This document shows positions 25,994 through 36,600 of a stretch of 64,000 bases of DNA, piece by piece; position 1 is the first letter of the stretch, and each line of letters begins with the position of its first letter. The translations under genes and the position numbers were made by a program. The DNA is taken from positions 2,691,501 to 2,755,500 of the forward strand of contig NZ_CP083757.1 in the NCBI RefSeq assembly GCF_020149935.1. The letters are read 5' to 3'. The stretch comes from Marinilongibacter aquaticus. GTDB lineage: Bacteria > Bacteroidota > Bacteroidia > Cytophagales > Spirosomataceae. Under the pieces are notes generated by a model. That model saw only the letters and a program-made list of their open reading frames with translations, had not been told where the DNA came from and ran no database searches.

Positions 25994-26884
25994 ATGAGCA
26001 AATTTAATACGCTCCCGTTGGCATTTTTCGGAAAAGGAAAATTCGAAATTGCTCAGGCCCACACTCAAATCGAACCGCTTTACAAAGACAAAAAAGACTA
26101 CAAAAAGGAACTGAAAAACCTGCAAAAAAAGATCGACGAACACCAAAACAAAATGTATGCCCACGACCAATATGGAATGTTGATTGTATTTCAGGCTTTA
26201 GACGCGGCCGGAAAGGACAGCACCATAAAAAACGTGTTCAAAGATGTGCACCCTTTGGGTACCGCCTTTCATTCTTTCAAACGCCCGAGCGACAAAGAGC
26301 TCGACCACGACTACATGTGGCGGTGTTTTAAAGAATTGCCAGAAAGAGGGAAAATAATGGTTTTCAACAGGTCGTATTATGAAGAATTACTGGTTGTAAA
26401 AGTGCATCCCGAAATTGTGGACAATGCACAAAAAATACCAAAAGCCTTAAAAGAAAAGGCCGACTTTTGGGAAAATCGATATTCCGATATTCGAAATTTC
26501 GAAAAATATCTAAATAACAACGGCATTGTGGTCATGAAGTTTTTTCTCAATGTGTCTAAAAAAGAGCAGGGGAGAAGGCTAATTGACCGGATTCAAATTC
26601 AAGAAAAGAATTGGAAATTTGAAGAAGGCGATATTCGCGAGCGAGGCTTTTGGTCTGAGTATCAACAAGCCTACGAAGAGTTGATCAATAAGACTTCGAG
26701 CGAAGAGAGCCCTTGGCATGTCATTCCGGCCGACGATAAGAAAAGCATGCGGCTATTGGTGGCGGCAGCAATCGAAAAAAAGCTGGCTTCTTTGGACATG
26801 GATTACCCAGAAACAAGCGACGAGAGGCAGGCCGAGCTGAAAAAGTTCATCGGTACAATTCAAGAACAAGATGCCGAGGATTAA
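25994..26884 (+). CDS. Polyphosphate kinase 2 family protein
   Basis: 296 residues, one PPK2 domain. These enzymes transfer phosphate between polyphosphate and nucleotides. Walker A is FQALDAAGKDSTIKNVF (66-82), the Walker B region includes KIMVFNRSYYEELLV (about 120-134), and the lid contains KKEQGRRLIDRIQIQEKNWKF. The DAAGKDS loop is like that of class III enzymes such as those of Cytophaga, which phosphorylate both AMP and ADP, but specificity cannot be fixed by eye. Single gene followed by a strong terminator. Confidence 0.93.
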   Translation: MSKFNTLPLAFFGKGKFEIAQAHTQIEPLYKDKKDYKKELKNLQKKIDEHQNKMYAHDQYGMLIVFQALDAAGKDSTIKNVFKDVHPLGTAFHSFKRPSDKELDHDYMWRCFKELPERGKIMVFNRSYYEELLVVKVHPEIVDNAQKIPKALKEKADFWENRYSDIRNFEKYLNNNGIVVMKFFLNVSKKEQGRRLIDRIQIQEKNWKFEEGDIRERGFWSEYQQAYEELINKTSSEESPWHVIPADDKKSMRLLVAAAIEKKLASLDMDYPETSDERQAELKKFIGTIQEQDAED

Positions 26885-26973
26885 GCAGATATTAAGGTTT
26901 TCATGATAGGCTTCGATTTACAGATTATCCGAACTAATCGTTTCAAATTCACATTTACTAGTTTTACATCCTG

Positions 26974-27016
26974 AAAAGACGACCATCCTCAAAAGAGGGC
27001 ATGGTACGTCCTTTTT
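26974..27016 (+). terminator. Strong hairpin with T run between ppk2 and mfd
   Basis: AAAAGACG, ACCAT and CCTC (26974-26990) pair with GAGG, ATGGT and CGTC...TTTT (26995-27016) around an AAAA loop, with a GC bulge and small mismatches. Five T follow. It lies 90 bases after ppk2 and only 22 before mfd, so it could also act as a leader attenuator. A seven-codon open frame (27001-27024) starts inside it. Confidence 0.75.
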
Positions 27017-27037
27017 GCGTTTAATAAGATCGAGAAA

Positions 27038-30000
27038 GTGCTAGCAGTAGATTTTTTGAAGATATTTCGTGAAGACAGCTTTGTAAAGCATGTGCACGAA
27101 ACCGTGCGAACGCACGACAAAAGCCAAATTGAGGGTATCCATGGCAGTTTAGATGCCGTTTTGGTGGCTTCCGCATATTCCAATTCGCCATTCAGTGCCC
27201 TTTTTGTCTTGGGTGACAAAGAAGACGCCGCCTATTTCCACAACGACCTCAAAAACCTGCTGGGCGACGAACACGTGTTCTTTTTCCCCGCTTCGTACAA
27301 ACGCTTGTTTGAGTTTCAAGATGTGGAAAATGCGAACGTGCTTCAGCGTGCCGAACTGATAAACCGCCTGAACCAAGGTGAAAAAAATCCGCTCATTGTA
27401 TGCTATTCCGAAGCTCTGGCCGAAAAGGTTATCAACAAAAAAAGCTTGGTGGCCAATACTTTGCGATTGAGAACGGGTGAAAGTTTAGACATGAACTTTG
27501 TCACCGAATTGCTGGTATCGTACGATTTCGAAAAAACAGATTTCGTCTATGAACCTGGGCAGTTTTCTGTTCGTGGCGGCATTGTCGACATTTTCTCATA
27601 TGCCTCGGATCAACCGCTTCGAATTGAACTTTTTGGTGATGAAATCGACACCATGCGATTTTTCGATGCCGAAACGCAACTCTCGATAAAACAGGTTGAA
27701 GAAGCCACGATTATTCCCGATGTGGAACATAAACTGAAACACGAAAGCCGCGAATCTTTTTTCAGCTTTCTGCCCACAGACACACAAATTTGGCTCAAAG
27801 ACCTGAACTTTACCCTTGAGCGAAGTGCCGAAAGTTTCAAGCGATATGCAGAATCCATAGATTCTTTGGTGGAGAAGAGCGGCGATATCAAGGTGGTACT
27901 CGATGCTTCCGAAAGCTTTCTCGACGAAAAAAACCTGTTGAAAGAAATAGAAAAATTCAAGAATGTCGAATTCGGCAACCACTTCTTCTTCAACAAAGCT
28001 GAACGTGTTCAGTACCTCTCTAAATCACAGCCTTCTTTCAATAAAGAATTCAATTTGTTGATCGACGACCTGAACGACCGCCAAAGCCACGGCTACAGCA
28101 CATTCATTTGTTCAGACCAGAGCAAACAGCTGAAACGTTTGAGAAGGATTTTTGAAGAAATAGATCCCGAAAACAAATTTATAGAAGGCGAGTTCTCTCT
28201 TTCTCAGGGTTTTATCGATCAGCAGACAAAAGTGGTTTGTTATACCGATCATCAAATATTCGAACGCTATCATCGCTACCAAATAAAAGAGAAGTTCACG
28301 AAGTCGAAAGCCATGACTTTGAAAGAGCTTCAATCTTTGAAACCGGGCGACTACGTCACGCACATTGATTACGGTATCGGTCGATTCGCGGGCATGGAAA
28401 GTGTGGATGTTTCAGGAAACAAACAGGAAGCCATCCGGCTAATTTATAAAGACAACGACCTCTTGTATATCAATGTGCACTCCTTGCACAAAATCGCCAA
28501 GTATTCTGGCAAAGAGGGCACCCCGCCGAGCATGAGCAAATTGGGTACTGGCGAGTGGGAAAACAAAAAGAAAAAAGTTAAAAAGCAGGTTAAGGACATT
28601 GCCCATGAACTGATCGCCCTGTATGCCAAACGCCGAGAAGCTCCTGGTTTTGCCTACAGTCCAGACGGTTATCTTCAAATCGAATTGGAATCTTCATTCC
28701 TTTATGAAGATACGCCCGATCAGGCCTCAGCCACAGGACAGGTGAAAGAAGACATGGAAAAGCCATACCCTATGGACAGGCTGGTCTGTGGCGATGTGGG
28801 ATTTGGAAAAACCGAGGTGGCCATTCGTTCGGCTTTCAAGGCAGCTACAGATGGCAAACAGGTAGCCATTTTGGTGCCCACAACCATTCTGGCCATGCAG
28901 CATTACAAAACCTTTAAGGAACGTCTCGAAAAAATGCCCGTGACTGTCGATTACATCAATCGTTTCAAATCGACCACGGATACGAATAAAACACTGAAAG
29001 ACTTAAAAGCCGGGAAGGTGGATATTGTTATCGGCACCCACAAACTGTTGAACAAGAAAATCGAATTCAAAGACCTCGGGCTTCTCGTCATCGATGAAGA
29101 GCAAAAGTTTGGCGTAAAAGCCAAAGACCGTATAAAGGAATTGCGACACAATGTAGACGTGCTGACACTCACGGCCACGCCCATTCCACGCACCTTGCAT
29201 TTCTCATTGATGGGAGCCAGAGACCTTTCTGTGATATCTACTCCACCGCCAAACCGACAACCGGTCACTACCGAAGTGAAAGTGTGGCAGGAAGAGGTGG
29301 TACGCGATGCTATTTCGTATGAATTGCGAAGAGGCGGACAGGTCTTCTTTGTGCACAACCGTGTAAAAGACATTGAAAGCATCGCCAATATCATTCTCAA
29401 TTTGGTGCCCGATGCCAAAATTGGTGTTGCTCATGGGCAAATGGAAGGCGAAAAACTGGAGAAAATCATGATGGCCTTTATCGAAGGCGATCTGGATATT
29501 CTCATCTCTACAAATATCATAGAATCGGGCCTGGATATACCCAATGCCAATACCATCATCATCAACCATGCCCATATGTTCGGCATGTCCGATCTGCATC
29601 AAATGCGAGGTAGGGTAGGGCGATCGAATAAAAAAGCTTTTTGTTATTTGCTTACTCCGCCCTTGTCTGGCCTTTCTCGCGATGCACGCAAGCGTTTGCA
29701 AACTTTGGAGGAGTTTTCAGATTTGGGCGACGGCTTTAAGGTTGCCATGCGGGATTTGGACATTCGTGGGGCAGGAAACCTATTGGGCTCTGAACAAAGC
29801 GGTTTCGTGAACGATTTGGGTTATGAGCTTTATCACAAAATACTCGATGATGCCGTAAAAGAACTGAAAGAGAAGGAGTTCAAATCACTTTTTGAGAAAG
29901 AACTCGCCGCCGAAGAGTTCAGTGTGGACGATTGCCAAATAGAAACGGACCAAGAAATTTTAATTCCAGAGGATTACATCAGCAGCATTTCCGAACGTTT

Positions 30001-30391
30001 ATCGGTTTACAACAGCATCGATGCCTTGAAGGATCAAGATGAATTGAACACTTTCAAACACTCGCTTATCGACCGATTCGGAAAGCTGCCTGAAAGCGTA
30101 AAAAGCCTCTTCGAGATTGTGCGAGTACGTTGGAAAGCCCAAAAACTTGGCTTTGAAAAACTTACATGGAAAAATAATATCCTAAAAGGCTATTTCGTTT
30201 CCTCAAAGCACGAAGCCTATTATCAGGCCGATAAATTTGGTTTAATTCTCGATTTCGTAAAATTGAATTCCAAGCTGTGCAGTTTGAAACAAGTAAAAGA
30301 TAAGCTAATATTGGTGATTAAACCTGCTTCATCCATCGATGAGATTGACCGAATTTTCGGTTCGATTTTGGAGCATATAGAGAAGAAATAA
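27038..30391 (+). CDS. mfd: Transcription-repair coupling factor
   Basis: 1117 residues, normal for Mfd. It removes stalled RNA polymerase from DNA lesions and recruits UvrA. In order: UvrB-like N-terminal region with YEPGQFSVRGGIVDIFSY (about 170-187), RNA-polymerase-interaction (CarD-like) domain with KPGDYVTHIDYGIGRFAGME (from about 436), helicase Walker A CGDVGFGKTEVAIRSAF (near 583), LLVIDEEQKFGVKAK (DEEQ box near 681), TATPIPRTLHFSL, and helicase C-terminal HGQMEGEKLE and QMRGRVGRS. A TRCF C-terminal domain ends the protein. The start is the GTG at 27038, since no in-frame ATG precedes the conserved region. Confidence 0.97.
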   Translation: MLAVDFLKIFREDSFVKHVHETVRTHDKSQIEGIHGSLDAVLVASAYSNSPFSALFVLGDKEDAAYFHNDLKNLLGDEHVFFFPASYKRLFEFQDVENANVLQRAELINRLNQGEKNPLIVCYSEALAEKVINKKSLVANTLRLRTGESLDMNFVTELLVSYDFEKTDFVYEPGQFSVRGGIVDIFSYASDQPLRIELFGDEIDTMRFFDAETQLSIKQVEEATIIPDVEHKLKHESRESFFSFLPTDTQIWLKDLNFTLERSAESFKRYAESIDSLVEKSGDIKVVLDASESFLDEKNLLKEIEKFKNVEFGNHFFFNKAERVQYLSKSQPSFNKEFNLLIDDLNDRQSHGYSTFICSDQSKQLKRLRRIFEEIDPENKFIEGEFSLSQGFIDQQTKVVCYTDHQIFERYHRYQIKEKFTKSKAMTLKELQSLKPGDYVTHIDYGIGRFAGMESVDVSGNKQEAIRLIYKDNDLLYINVHSLHKIAKYSGKEGTPPSMSKLGTGEWENKKKKVKKQVKDIAHELIALYAKRREAPGFAYSPDGYLQIELESSFLYEDTPDQASATGQVKEDMEKPYPMDRLVCGDVGFGKTEVAIRSAFKAATDGKQVAILVPTTILAMQHYKTFKERLEKMPVTVDYINRFKSTTDTNKTLKDLKAGKVDIVIGTHKLLNKKIEFKDLGLLVIDEEQKFGVKAKDRIKELRHNVDVLTLTATPIPRTLHFSLMGARDLSVISTPPPNRQPVTTEVKVWQEEVVRDAISYELRRGGQVFFVHNRVKDIESIANIILNLVPDAKIGVAHGQMEGEKLEKIMMAFIEGDLDILISTNIIESGLDIPNANTIIINHAHMFGMSDLHQMRGRVGRSNKKAFCYLLTPPLSGLSRDARKRLQTLEEFSDLGDGFKVAMRDLDIRGAGNLLGSEQSGFVNDLGYELYHKILDDAVKELKEKEFKSLFEKELAAEEFSVDDCQIETDQEILIPEDYISSISERLSVYNSIDALKDQDELNTFKHSLIDRFGKLPESVKSLFEIVRVRWKAQKLGFEKLTWKNNILKGYFVSSKHEAYYQADKFGLILDFVKLNSKLCSLKQVKDKLILVIKPASSIDEIDRIFGSILEHIEKK

Positions 30392-30423
30392 TTATTTAGA
30401 ACCAAAGGTTTTGAAACAATAAT

Positions 30424-30431
30424 TAACTTTG
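30424..30431 (+). promoter_or_regulatory. Promoter -7 box of gldJ
   Basis: TAACTTTG matches TAnnTTTG exactly, 36 bases before the ATG at 30468. No well-spaced TTTG box is visible; TTTA at 30395-30398 is 25 bases upstream. Confidence 0.4.
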
Positions 30432-30467
30432 CAGTTACGTTTCGCAAGAACCATTAATTGAATACAA

Positions 30468-31724
30468 ATGAAGAAACTGATTTTAGGAGTTTCATTTTTG
30501 GCTACGTCGCTTTTCGTTTTTACCAGTTGCAAGGAGAATAAAAAACGTACAAGCTTAAACCCCGGAAAAAGCAATTTGGAAACGGGTATTGCTTACGGTG
30601 ATAAGAAAAACGATGGCTACGAAGTAGCGGACTACAAGGGCCAACCAGACGCCCCAAATATGGTATTTATCGAAGGTGGCCGGTTTACAATGGGTACTGT
30701 AGAGGAAGACATTACCTACAATCGTGACAATTTGGAGCGTACAGTAACCGTGGCGTCCTTTTATATGGATGAAACGGAAGTTTCCAACATGGGTTATCTG
30801 TTTTATCTCTACAATGTGGAGAAAGATTCGACAAGGGAATTCTATGAATCCGCTTTACCGGATACCACGGTGTGGTCGAGTTCAATGTCTTTCAACGATC
30901 AATATGTAGATCACTATTTGCGTTATCCAGGATTTAGATTGTACCCTGTTGTGGGGGTTTCTTGGGTTCAAGCCACCGATTATGCCGCTTGGCGTTCGGG
31001 TGCAGTAAATGCAAATAAATCCCGTCAACATGAGGAAGCGGGCCAAAAAGGTGGGCTCAAATTGTTTGGAAAGAAAAAAGGAGAGGGAGAAGCTGTGGCC
31101 GAAGCACCCACGACCGCTTCGAGTCGACCAAAAATCGAATCGGGTTACGTGTTGCCAAACTACCGCCTGCCAACAGAGGCAGAGTGGGAATATGCTGCCA
31201 AAGCTATGATCGGAACTCAATACAATGATGAAAACCAGTCGAACCAGCGTATTTACCCTTGGGATGGCTCTTCGACAAGATTGCCAAAAGGACGTGAAAA
31301 GGGCATGATGTTGGCGAACTTCAAACGTGGTCGCGGTGATTATGCCGGTATTGCAGGCCGTTTGAATGACGAAAACATCATTACCGCAGAAGTATTTTCT
31401 TTCCCACCCAATGATTTTGGATTGTACAATATGGCCGGAAACGTAAACGAGTGGGTCTATGACGTGTATCGTCCGAATTCATACCAAGATTTTGATGATT
31501 TGAACCCAATTCGTCGTGACGATACAAAAGATTCTGAATCACTTTACGATGATGAGAACTTCAACTCACTGATAAACAATAAATTAAGAGTTTACAAAGG
31601 TGGTTCTTGGAACGATGTCGCTTACTGGTTATCTCCTGGAACAAGAAGATATTTAGATCAAGATTCTTCTACGGCCACAATTGGTTTCCGCTGTGCAATG
31701 ATATCTGTGGGCACCACGCGTTAA
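30468..31724 (+). CDS. gldJ: Gliding motility / type IX secretion lipoprotein GldJ
   Basis: 418 residues. The lipobox is FTSC with Cys21. A formylglycine-generating-enzyme-like (SUMF1) domain follows from about residue 60: PNMVFIEGGRFTMGTVEEDI, ASFYMDETEVSNMGY, YPVVGVSWVQATDYAAWR, YRLPTEAEWEYAAKA, NMAGNVNEWVYDVY and YKGGSWNDVAYW. The leader segment TGIAYGDKKNDGYEV, and the ALPDTTVW block after the DETEVSN motif, identify GldJ rather than GldK. In flavobacteria GldJ is an outer-membrane lipoprotein needed for gliding and T9SS stability; it is not an active formylglycine enzyme. It agrees with the T9SS sorting domain at 25.1-25.4 kb. Single gene behind its own promoter box. Confidence 0.88.
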   Translation: MKKLILGVSFLATSLFVFTSCKENKKRTSLNPGKSNLETGIAYGDKKNDGYEVADYKGQPDAPNMVFIEGGRFTMGTVEEDITYNRDNLERTVTVASFYMDETEVSNMGYLFYLYNVEKDSTREFYESALPDTTVWSSSMSFNDQYVDHYLRYPGFRLYPVVGVSWVQATDYAAWRSGAVNANKSRQHEEAGQKGGLKLFGKKKGEGEAVAEAPTTASSRPKIESGYVLPNYRLPTEAEWEYAAKAMIGTQYNDENQSNQRIYPWDGSSTRLPKGREKGMMLANFKRGRGDYAGIAGRLNDENIITAEVFSFPPNDFGLYNMAGNVNEWVYDVYRPNSYQDFDDLNPIRRDDTKDSESLYDDENFNSLINNKLRVYKGGSWNDVAYWLSPGTRRYLDQDSSTATIGFRCAMISVGTTR

Positions 31725-31743
31725 AAAGAAAACAACAATATGC

Positions 31744-31775
31744 GAGCCTCTGTACAGTGTACAGAGGCTCTTTGT
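31744..31775. terminator. Bidirectional terminator between gldJ and comF
   Basis: A perfect 13-base inverted repeat, GAGCCTCTGTACA (31744-31756) against TGTACAGAGGCTC (31758-31770), followed by TTTGTTTT on the plus strand. Confidence 0.8.
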
Positions 31776-31776
31776 T

Positions 31777-32463
31777 TTATTGGGCCGCCGCAATTGTAAG
31801 TATAGTTAATGCCGTACATCCGGTGCCCAAAAGCTCTGCACCCGCAGCCTCTAGAGTCGAGCCGGTAGTCAGCACATCGTCAACTAGCCCAACGTGCTTG
31901 CCTTCAAATAAAGCGGCATCTCGAACCTGAAATACGCCTTTTATGTTCTCGTAACGAGCGTAACGCGATTTTTTGGTCTGTGTTTCGGTAAACTGTGTAC
32001 GAATTAAGGCATCGGTTACAAAAGGAGTTTGCAGAGCTTCCGCCAAGCCCTTGGCAAAACAATCCGCTTGGTTATAGCCCCTTAAACGTTGCTTGTAAGC
32101 GTGTAAAGGGATGCCCACGAGTACATCAATATCCGCAGCAAAATTTCGAGCTTTCAGCTCCTGGCCAAACCACTGACCCAGAAATTCCGCGAGTTCGGGT
32201 TTATTCCGGTATTTCAGTTGATGAAGAATGTGCTGTACAGGTCCATTTTTCGTAAATTGTAGAAAGGAATACGTATTTTTGACTTTTAATTTGCCCCAAA
32301 ACTTGCTTGCGATTGCCCTTTCTTCGTGCAGATTGTCGAGAATTTGAGGAAGGTGGAGAAGACAATCAACACAAAGCTGATTTTCATAGCTCTCCAGCGT
32401 TTTAGTACAGGCAGCACAAAGACGCGGAAAGAAAAAGTCTTTCAGTAAGTTGAGGGGATTCAT
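31777..32463 (-). CDS. comF: ComF family phosphoribosyltransferase-like protein
   Basis: 228 residues. An N-terminal zinc ribbon with Cys16, Cys19, Cys31 and Cys34 is followed by a phosphoribosyltransferase-fold domain. This has YKQRLRGYNQADCFAKGLA and the PRPP loop VDDVLTTGST (194-203). In naturally competent bacteria ComF supports uptake of transforming DNA; in Bacteroidota it is widespread without proven function. The start is 10 bases from the divergent start of the next gene, so the two share a very short regulatory region. Confidence 0.93.
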   Translation of the reverse strand: MNPLNLLKDFFFPRLCAACTKTLESYENQLCVDCLLHLPQILDNLHEERAIASKFWGKLKVKNTYSFLQFTKNGPVQHILHQLKYRNKPELAEFLGQWFGQELKARNFAADIDVLVGIPLHAYKQRLRGYNQADCFAKGLAEALQTPFVTDALIRTQFTETQTKKSRYARYENIKGVFQVRDAALFEGKHVGLVDDVLTTGSTLEAAGAELLGTGCTALTILTIAAAQ

Positions 32464-32473
32464 ATAGAAAATT

Positions 32474-32839
32474 ATGATTTATTCCGAAAATAATCAAGAC
32501 ATACAGGAGAAATGGCAGCAGATACTGCTGTTTTTCAAGCAGAGTATTGGCAAAAAGCCGAGCGACCTGAAAGGCGTACTTTTCCTGATTGGTGTACAAG
32601 AATTGGGCAAGGGAGCCATGCATTTTACCAAAGAACAGAAGCAGGATCTCATTCATATTGGCACGTGCAAAGTGCTAAGCTATGGTGGGTTTTATACGCT
32701 TATGGGAGCTGACGAAGAAGGCTGGCCACACTGGGAATTGGTAAAGAAATTACCTCCATTTGACCTGTTCAGTCAAGAAAATTTGTTGAAACATTACGTT
32801 ATCGAATATTTTAAAACAGAAATAGGTTTACACATTTAA
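32474..32839 (+). CDS. Conserved hypothetical protein, cytoplasmic
   Basis: 121 residues with no signal, membrane segment or recognisable catalytic motif. The sequence is mixed alpha/beta with a conserved-looking centre (VLFLIGVQELGKGAMHFTKEQ; ADEEGWPHWELV). I recall similar small proteins in other Bacteroidota but no assigned function. It lies one base before xth and probably shares its mRNA. The opposite frame at 32402-32656 is a shadow. Confidence 0.75.
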   Translation: MIYSENNQDIQEKWQQILLFFKQSIGKKPSDLKGVLFLIGVQELGKGAMHFTKEQKQDLIHIGTCKVLSYGGFYTLMGADEEGWPHWELVKKLPPFDLFSQENLLKHYVIEYFKTEIGLHI

Positions 32840-32840
32840 T

Positions 32841-33605
32841 ATGCAGCTGTATTCATTCAATGTAAACGGTATACGTGCCGCGATCAAAAAAGGGCTTTTG
32901 GAGTGGATTGATGAGGTTCAACCCGAAATTTTGTGTCTTCAGGAAATAAAATTAAGCGAAACAGAACTCGTGGAGCCTCATTTTCTCGAAATGGGCTATC
33001 ACTGTTATTGGTATCCCGCCGAAAAGAAAGGCTACAGTGGAGTGGCCATTCTTTCGAAAATTGAACCCAAAAATGTAGAATATGGCATAAAAAAGGAACT
33101 ATTCGACCAAGAAGGAAGAGTTTTAATTGCTGATTATGAGCAATTTACATTAATTTGTGCTTATTTTCCCTCTGGAACGACAGGAGACATCAGACAGGAT
33201 ATTAAAATGCAGTTTCTTGATGAGATTTTTGATTTCATGAGTGAATTGAAAAAAGAGAAGAAAGAAGTGTTGCTGTGCGGCGACGTGAACATTTGTCACG
33301 AAGCCATCGACATTCACAACCCGGTAAGCAATAAAAACAGTTCGGGTTTTTTACCAGAAGAAAGAGCATGGGTAAGTAAATTTTTGGATGCCGGATATAT
33401 CGACACCTTTCGTCATTTCAACAAAGATCCACACCATTATTCTTGGTGGTCGTACCGTGCCGGAGCTAGAGGAAAAAACAAAGGGTGGCGTATTGACTAT
33501 TTTTTTAGTTCAAACGAAATGAAAGAAAAATTGCTGCATGCGTCTATTCATCCAGAGGTGATTATGTCAGATCATTGCCCTGTTTCGTTGGTCATTAAAG
33601 ACTAA
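32841..33605 (+). CDS. xth: Exodeoxyribonuclease III (AP endonuclease)
   Basis: 254 residues. It cuts DNA at abasic sites and degrades 3' ends in base excision repair. The Mg-dependent EEP fold is clear: SFNVNGIRAAIKKG (Asn7), LCLQEIKLSE (Glu35), YSGVAILSK, VLLCGDVNICHEAID, SWWSYRAGARGKNKGWRIDY, and MSDHCPV with Asp244 and His245. It begins one base after the hypothetical gene and is followed 11 bases later by the DUF4175 gene, so all three may form one operon. Confidence 0.96.
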   Translation: MQLYSFNVNGIRAAIKKGLLEWIDEVQPEILCLQEIKLSETELVEPHFLEMGYHCYWYPAEKKGYSGVAILSKIEPKNVEYGIKKELFDQEGRVLIADYEQFTLICAYFPSGTTGDIRQDIKMQFLDEIFDFMSELKKEKKEVLLCGDVNICHEAIDIHNPVSNKNSSGFLPEERAWVSKFLDAGYIDTFRHFNKDPHHYSWWSYRAGARGKNKGWRIDYFFSSNEMKEKLLHASIHPEVIMSDHCPVSLVIKD

Positions 33606-33616
33606 AGCAAAATGCT

Positions 33617-36600
33617 ATGCACGAGGCCTTAAAAGAAATTGAAAACAGAATAGAAGAGTACAAAAAGAAGTACTATACAAATCAGTTGATAAAAGGTTTG
33701 CTGATTTCTGGAGGCCTTGTGCTCAGTTTGTTTTTGTTCATCAATTTCATCGAATATTTTGGCCGCTTCAGTAGCCCCGTGCGGGCCATTTTGCTTTTTA
33801 CTTTTTTAGGCATTTCATTATACACCCTTGTTTTTTTACTGGCCAAGCCCGCTCTTTATTTCTTCCGCCTGAAAAAGGGGATAAGTGAAGTGGATGCCGC
33901 AAAAGACATTGGTCGGTTTTTCCCCGAAATTGGCGACAAGCTTTTGAATACGCTCCAACTTTCGAAAAATTTAAGCCGGGTTGACAACAGTCTGATTTTG
34001 GCGAGCATCCAGCAAAAAACTGAACGCTTGAATCTGTACCAATTCACCGATGCGATTGATTTAAAGGAAAACAAAAAATACGTCAAATATGTAGGCGTAC
34101 CGCTTATCCTCTTGATTTGCATATCTGCCATTTCACCTTCCTTCTTAAAAAGTAGCGAAAGAATAATCAAATTCAATCGAGAATTTGAAGAAGAGGCCCC
34201 ATTCGATTTTATTGTGCTCAACAAAGAGCTTTCGACCTACCGAAATCAAGACTTTCAATTGCAAGTGAAGCTCGAGGGCCAGTCTCTTCCCGAAGATGTC
34301 TACATGCTTTACAATGGCCGAAGATTTCGTATGAACCCGCGGGGCTCAGAAGAGTTTGAATACAATTTCAATAAGGTACAAAGCAATATTGAACTGCAAT
34401 TCGAAGCCGCTGGATTCAACTCCAAAATGTATAAAATTGACGTTTTAAACCGTCCAGAACTGCTTTCTTTCGACATTGAAGCTCTTTATCCTGCATACCT
34501 TCACAAAGCTCCTGAGAAGCTTAAAAATGTAGGAAATCTGGTTGTTCCTCAAGGCACAAAAATCCATTGGAATTTCAGAACAAGCTATGCAGACTCCCTG
34601 TATTTAGCATTCAACCAGTCTGGAATTTTCGAAGCGAATACTGAGCAAAACAACGAATTCGGTTTTACGCATCGAGCAATGTTTTCGGAAGAATATGAGG
34701 TAGGCTTAAAGAACAAGGCACAGGAAAACGACGAAAAGATAGCCTATTATATCAATGTGATTCCTGATGAAAGACCTAAAATCAATGTAGAAGAAATACG
34801 AGATTCTGTGCTTTACCAATACATTGCTTTGGGCGGAAACATAAGCGACGATTATGGTTTCGATCGCTTTGAACTGAAATTCAAAAAGAACGATTCCCCG
34901 CTTGAAAGTGAAAGCATCACAATCAATAAAAATCAATTGTCGCAAAATTTCTACTACCAAATTGATTTGGAAGCCCTAAAACTGAGCAAAGAAGATAAGT
35001 TGGAATACTATCTAGAAATTTGGGACAATGACGGCGTGCAAGGGCCGAAAGTGAGTCGTTCGAAAACAATGGTTTTTCAATTGCCAAATCAAATAAAGTT
35101 CGACGAAGAAATTCAAAAACAAGCCGATCGGGCGGGGGAGGAGATGGAGAAAATCCTTCAACAAACGAAAGAAATGAAGCTCGCAACAAAAAAACTAACG
35201 GAAAACCTCAAGACAAAGAAGCAACTCGAGTATAGCGACAAAAAAAACGTAGAAGAATTGCTCGAAAAACGGGAAAAGCTGTTGGATGAACTGCAAAACC
35301 TAAAACAACAATTCGAAGATCTTCAAGATAAACAAGCTCGTTTTCAAAACCAGAATGAAGAAATTGAGAAAAAAGTAGATCAGCTGCAAGAGATTTTGAA
35401 TGAGTTGATGAAAGATGAAAGTTCCGAGATTTTCAAACAGCTGAAAGACTTGTTGGAAGAAAACCAAAACGAAAGGGTACTTGATAAGCTCGATCAATTG
35501 AAAAAGAAAGACCGTAATCTCGACCGCGACCTTGAAAGAAGTTTGAAGCTGTTCAAACAATTGCAATTGGAGCAGAAGGTAGATCAAGTCACCAAAGAAT
35601 TGGAAGATTTGGCAGATAAACAAGAACAGCTTGCAGCACAAACGGAAAGTGAAAATAAAGGTGAGGACGAGCTAGGCGAAAGCCAAGAAAAAATGAACGA
35701 GCAGTTTGATCAATTGCAAGAGAAATTCAAAGATATTCAATCGCTCAGCAAAGAACTTCGCAAAGAAACACAAATCGATAAAGCCGAAATAAACAAAACG
35801 GAAGAACAACAAGAGAAGGCCTCAGAAGAAATCAAAAAGCAAAACAACAGTGAAGCGGGAAAGGCCCAAAAAAAGGCTAGTCAATCCATGCGAAAAATAG
35901 CTTCTGATCTTGCCGCACAAATGAAATCTGCCGAAATGCAGCAAATGGAATTGGATTTGGAAGCCCTAAGAGCCATTCTCGAAAACCTCGTTCAGTTATC
36001 CTTTGATCAGGAATCTGTAATGCGGCAGTTTCGTGGAATTGGTGTTTCCGACCCCAAGTTTATTTCCTTATCGCAACAGCAACTTAAGCTTGTAGACGAC
36101 GCAAAAGTAGTTGAAGACAGCCTGTATTCTTTGGCCGAAAATGTAATGCAAATTCAAGCATTTGTCACGAAAGAAGTGACTAAAATGAAGAACAGCATGG
36201 ACAGTTCAATCGAAAATATCCGTGCACGCGACCTATCCAAGGCCACATCCGATCAGCAGTTTTCAATGACATCGATAAACAATTTAGCTTTGATGTTAAG
36301 CGATACTTTCAAACAAATGCAGGAAATGTTATCGAAACCTGGAAGCGGAAAGGGCGACAAACAGAACGGTGTGCCGATGCCCGGAATTGGCAAAAAACAA
36401 GGCGAACTGAATAAACGAATGAAGGGTTTAGGTAAAGAAGGTATGAAGCCTTCTGAACTTTCTAAAGAGTTGGCTCAGATTGCCAATGAACAAGCCAAAT
36501 TGAGAAGAGAATTGGAGAAGCTTCAAAACGGATTGAACGGCACAAAACTTGGAGATGAATTGAATGAAGAGATGAACAAGGTCAAAAAGGAAATGGATAA

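Noticed and set aside
30468-31724. The SUMF1-domain protein read as a formylglycine-generating enzyme for the sulfatase at 17.2 kb
   Set aside because: It has a lipoprotein signal and GldJ-type insertions, and lies far from the sulfatase; it fits the gliding lipoprotein better.
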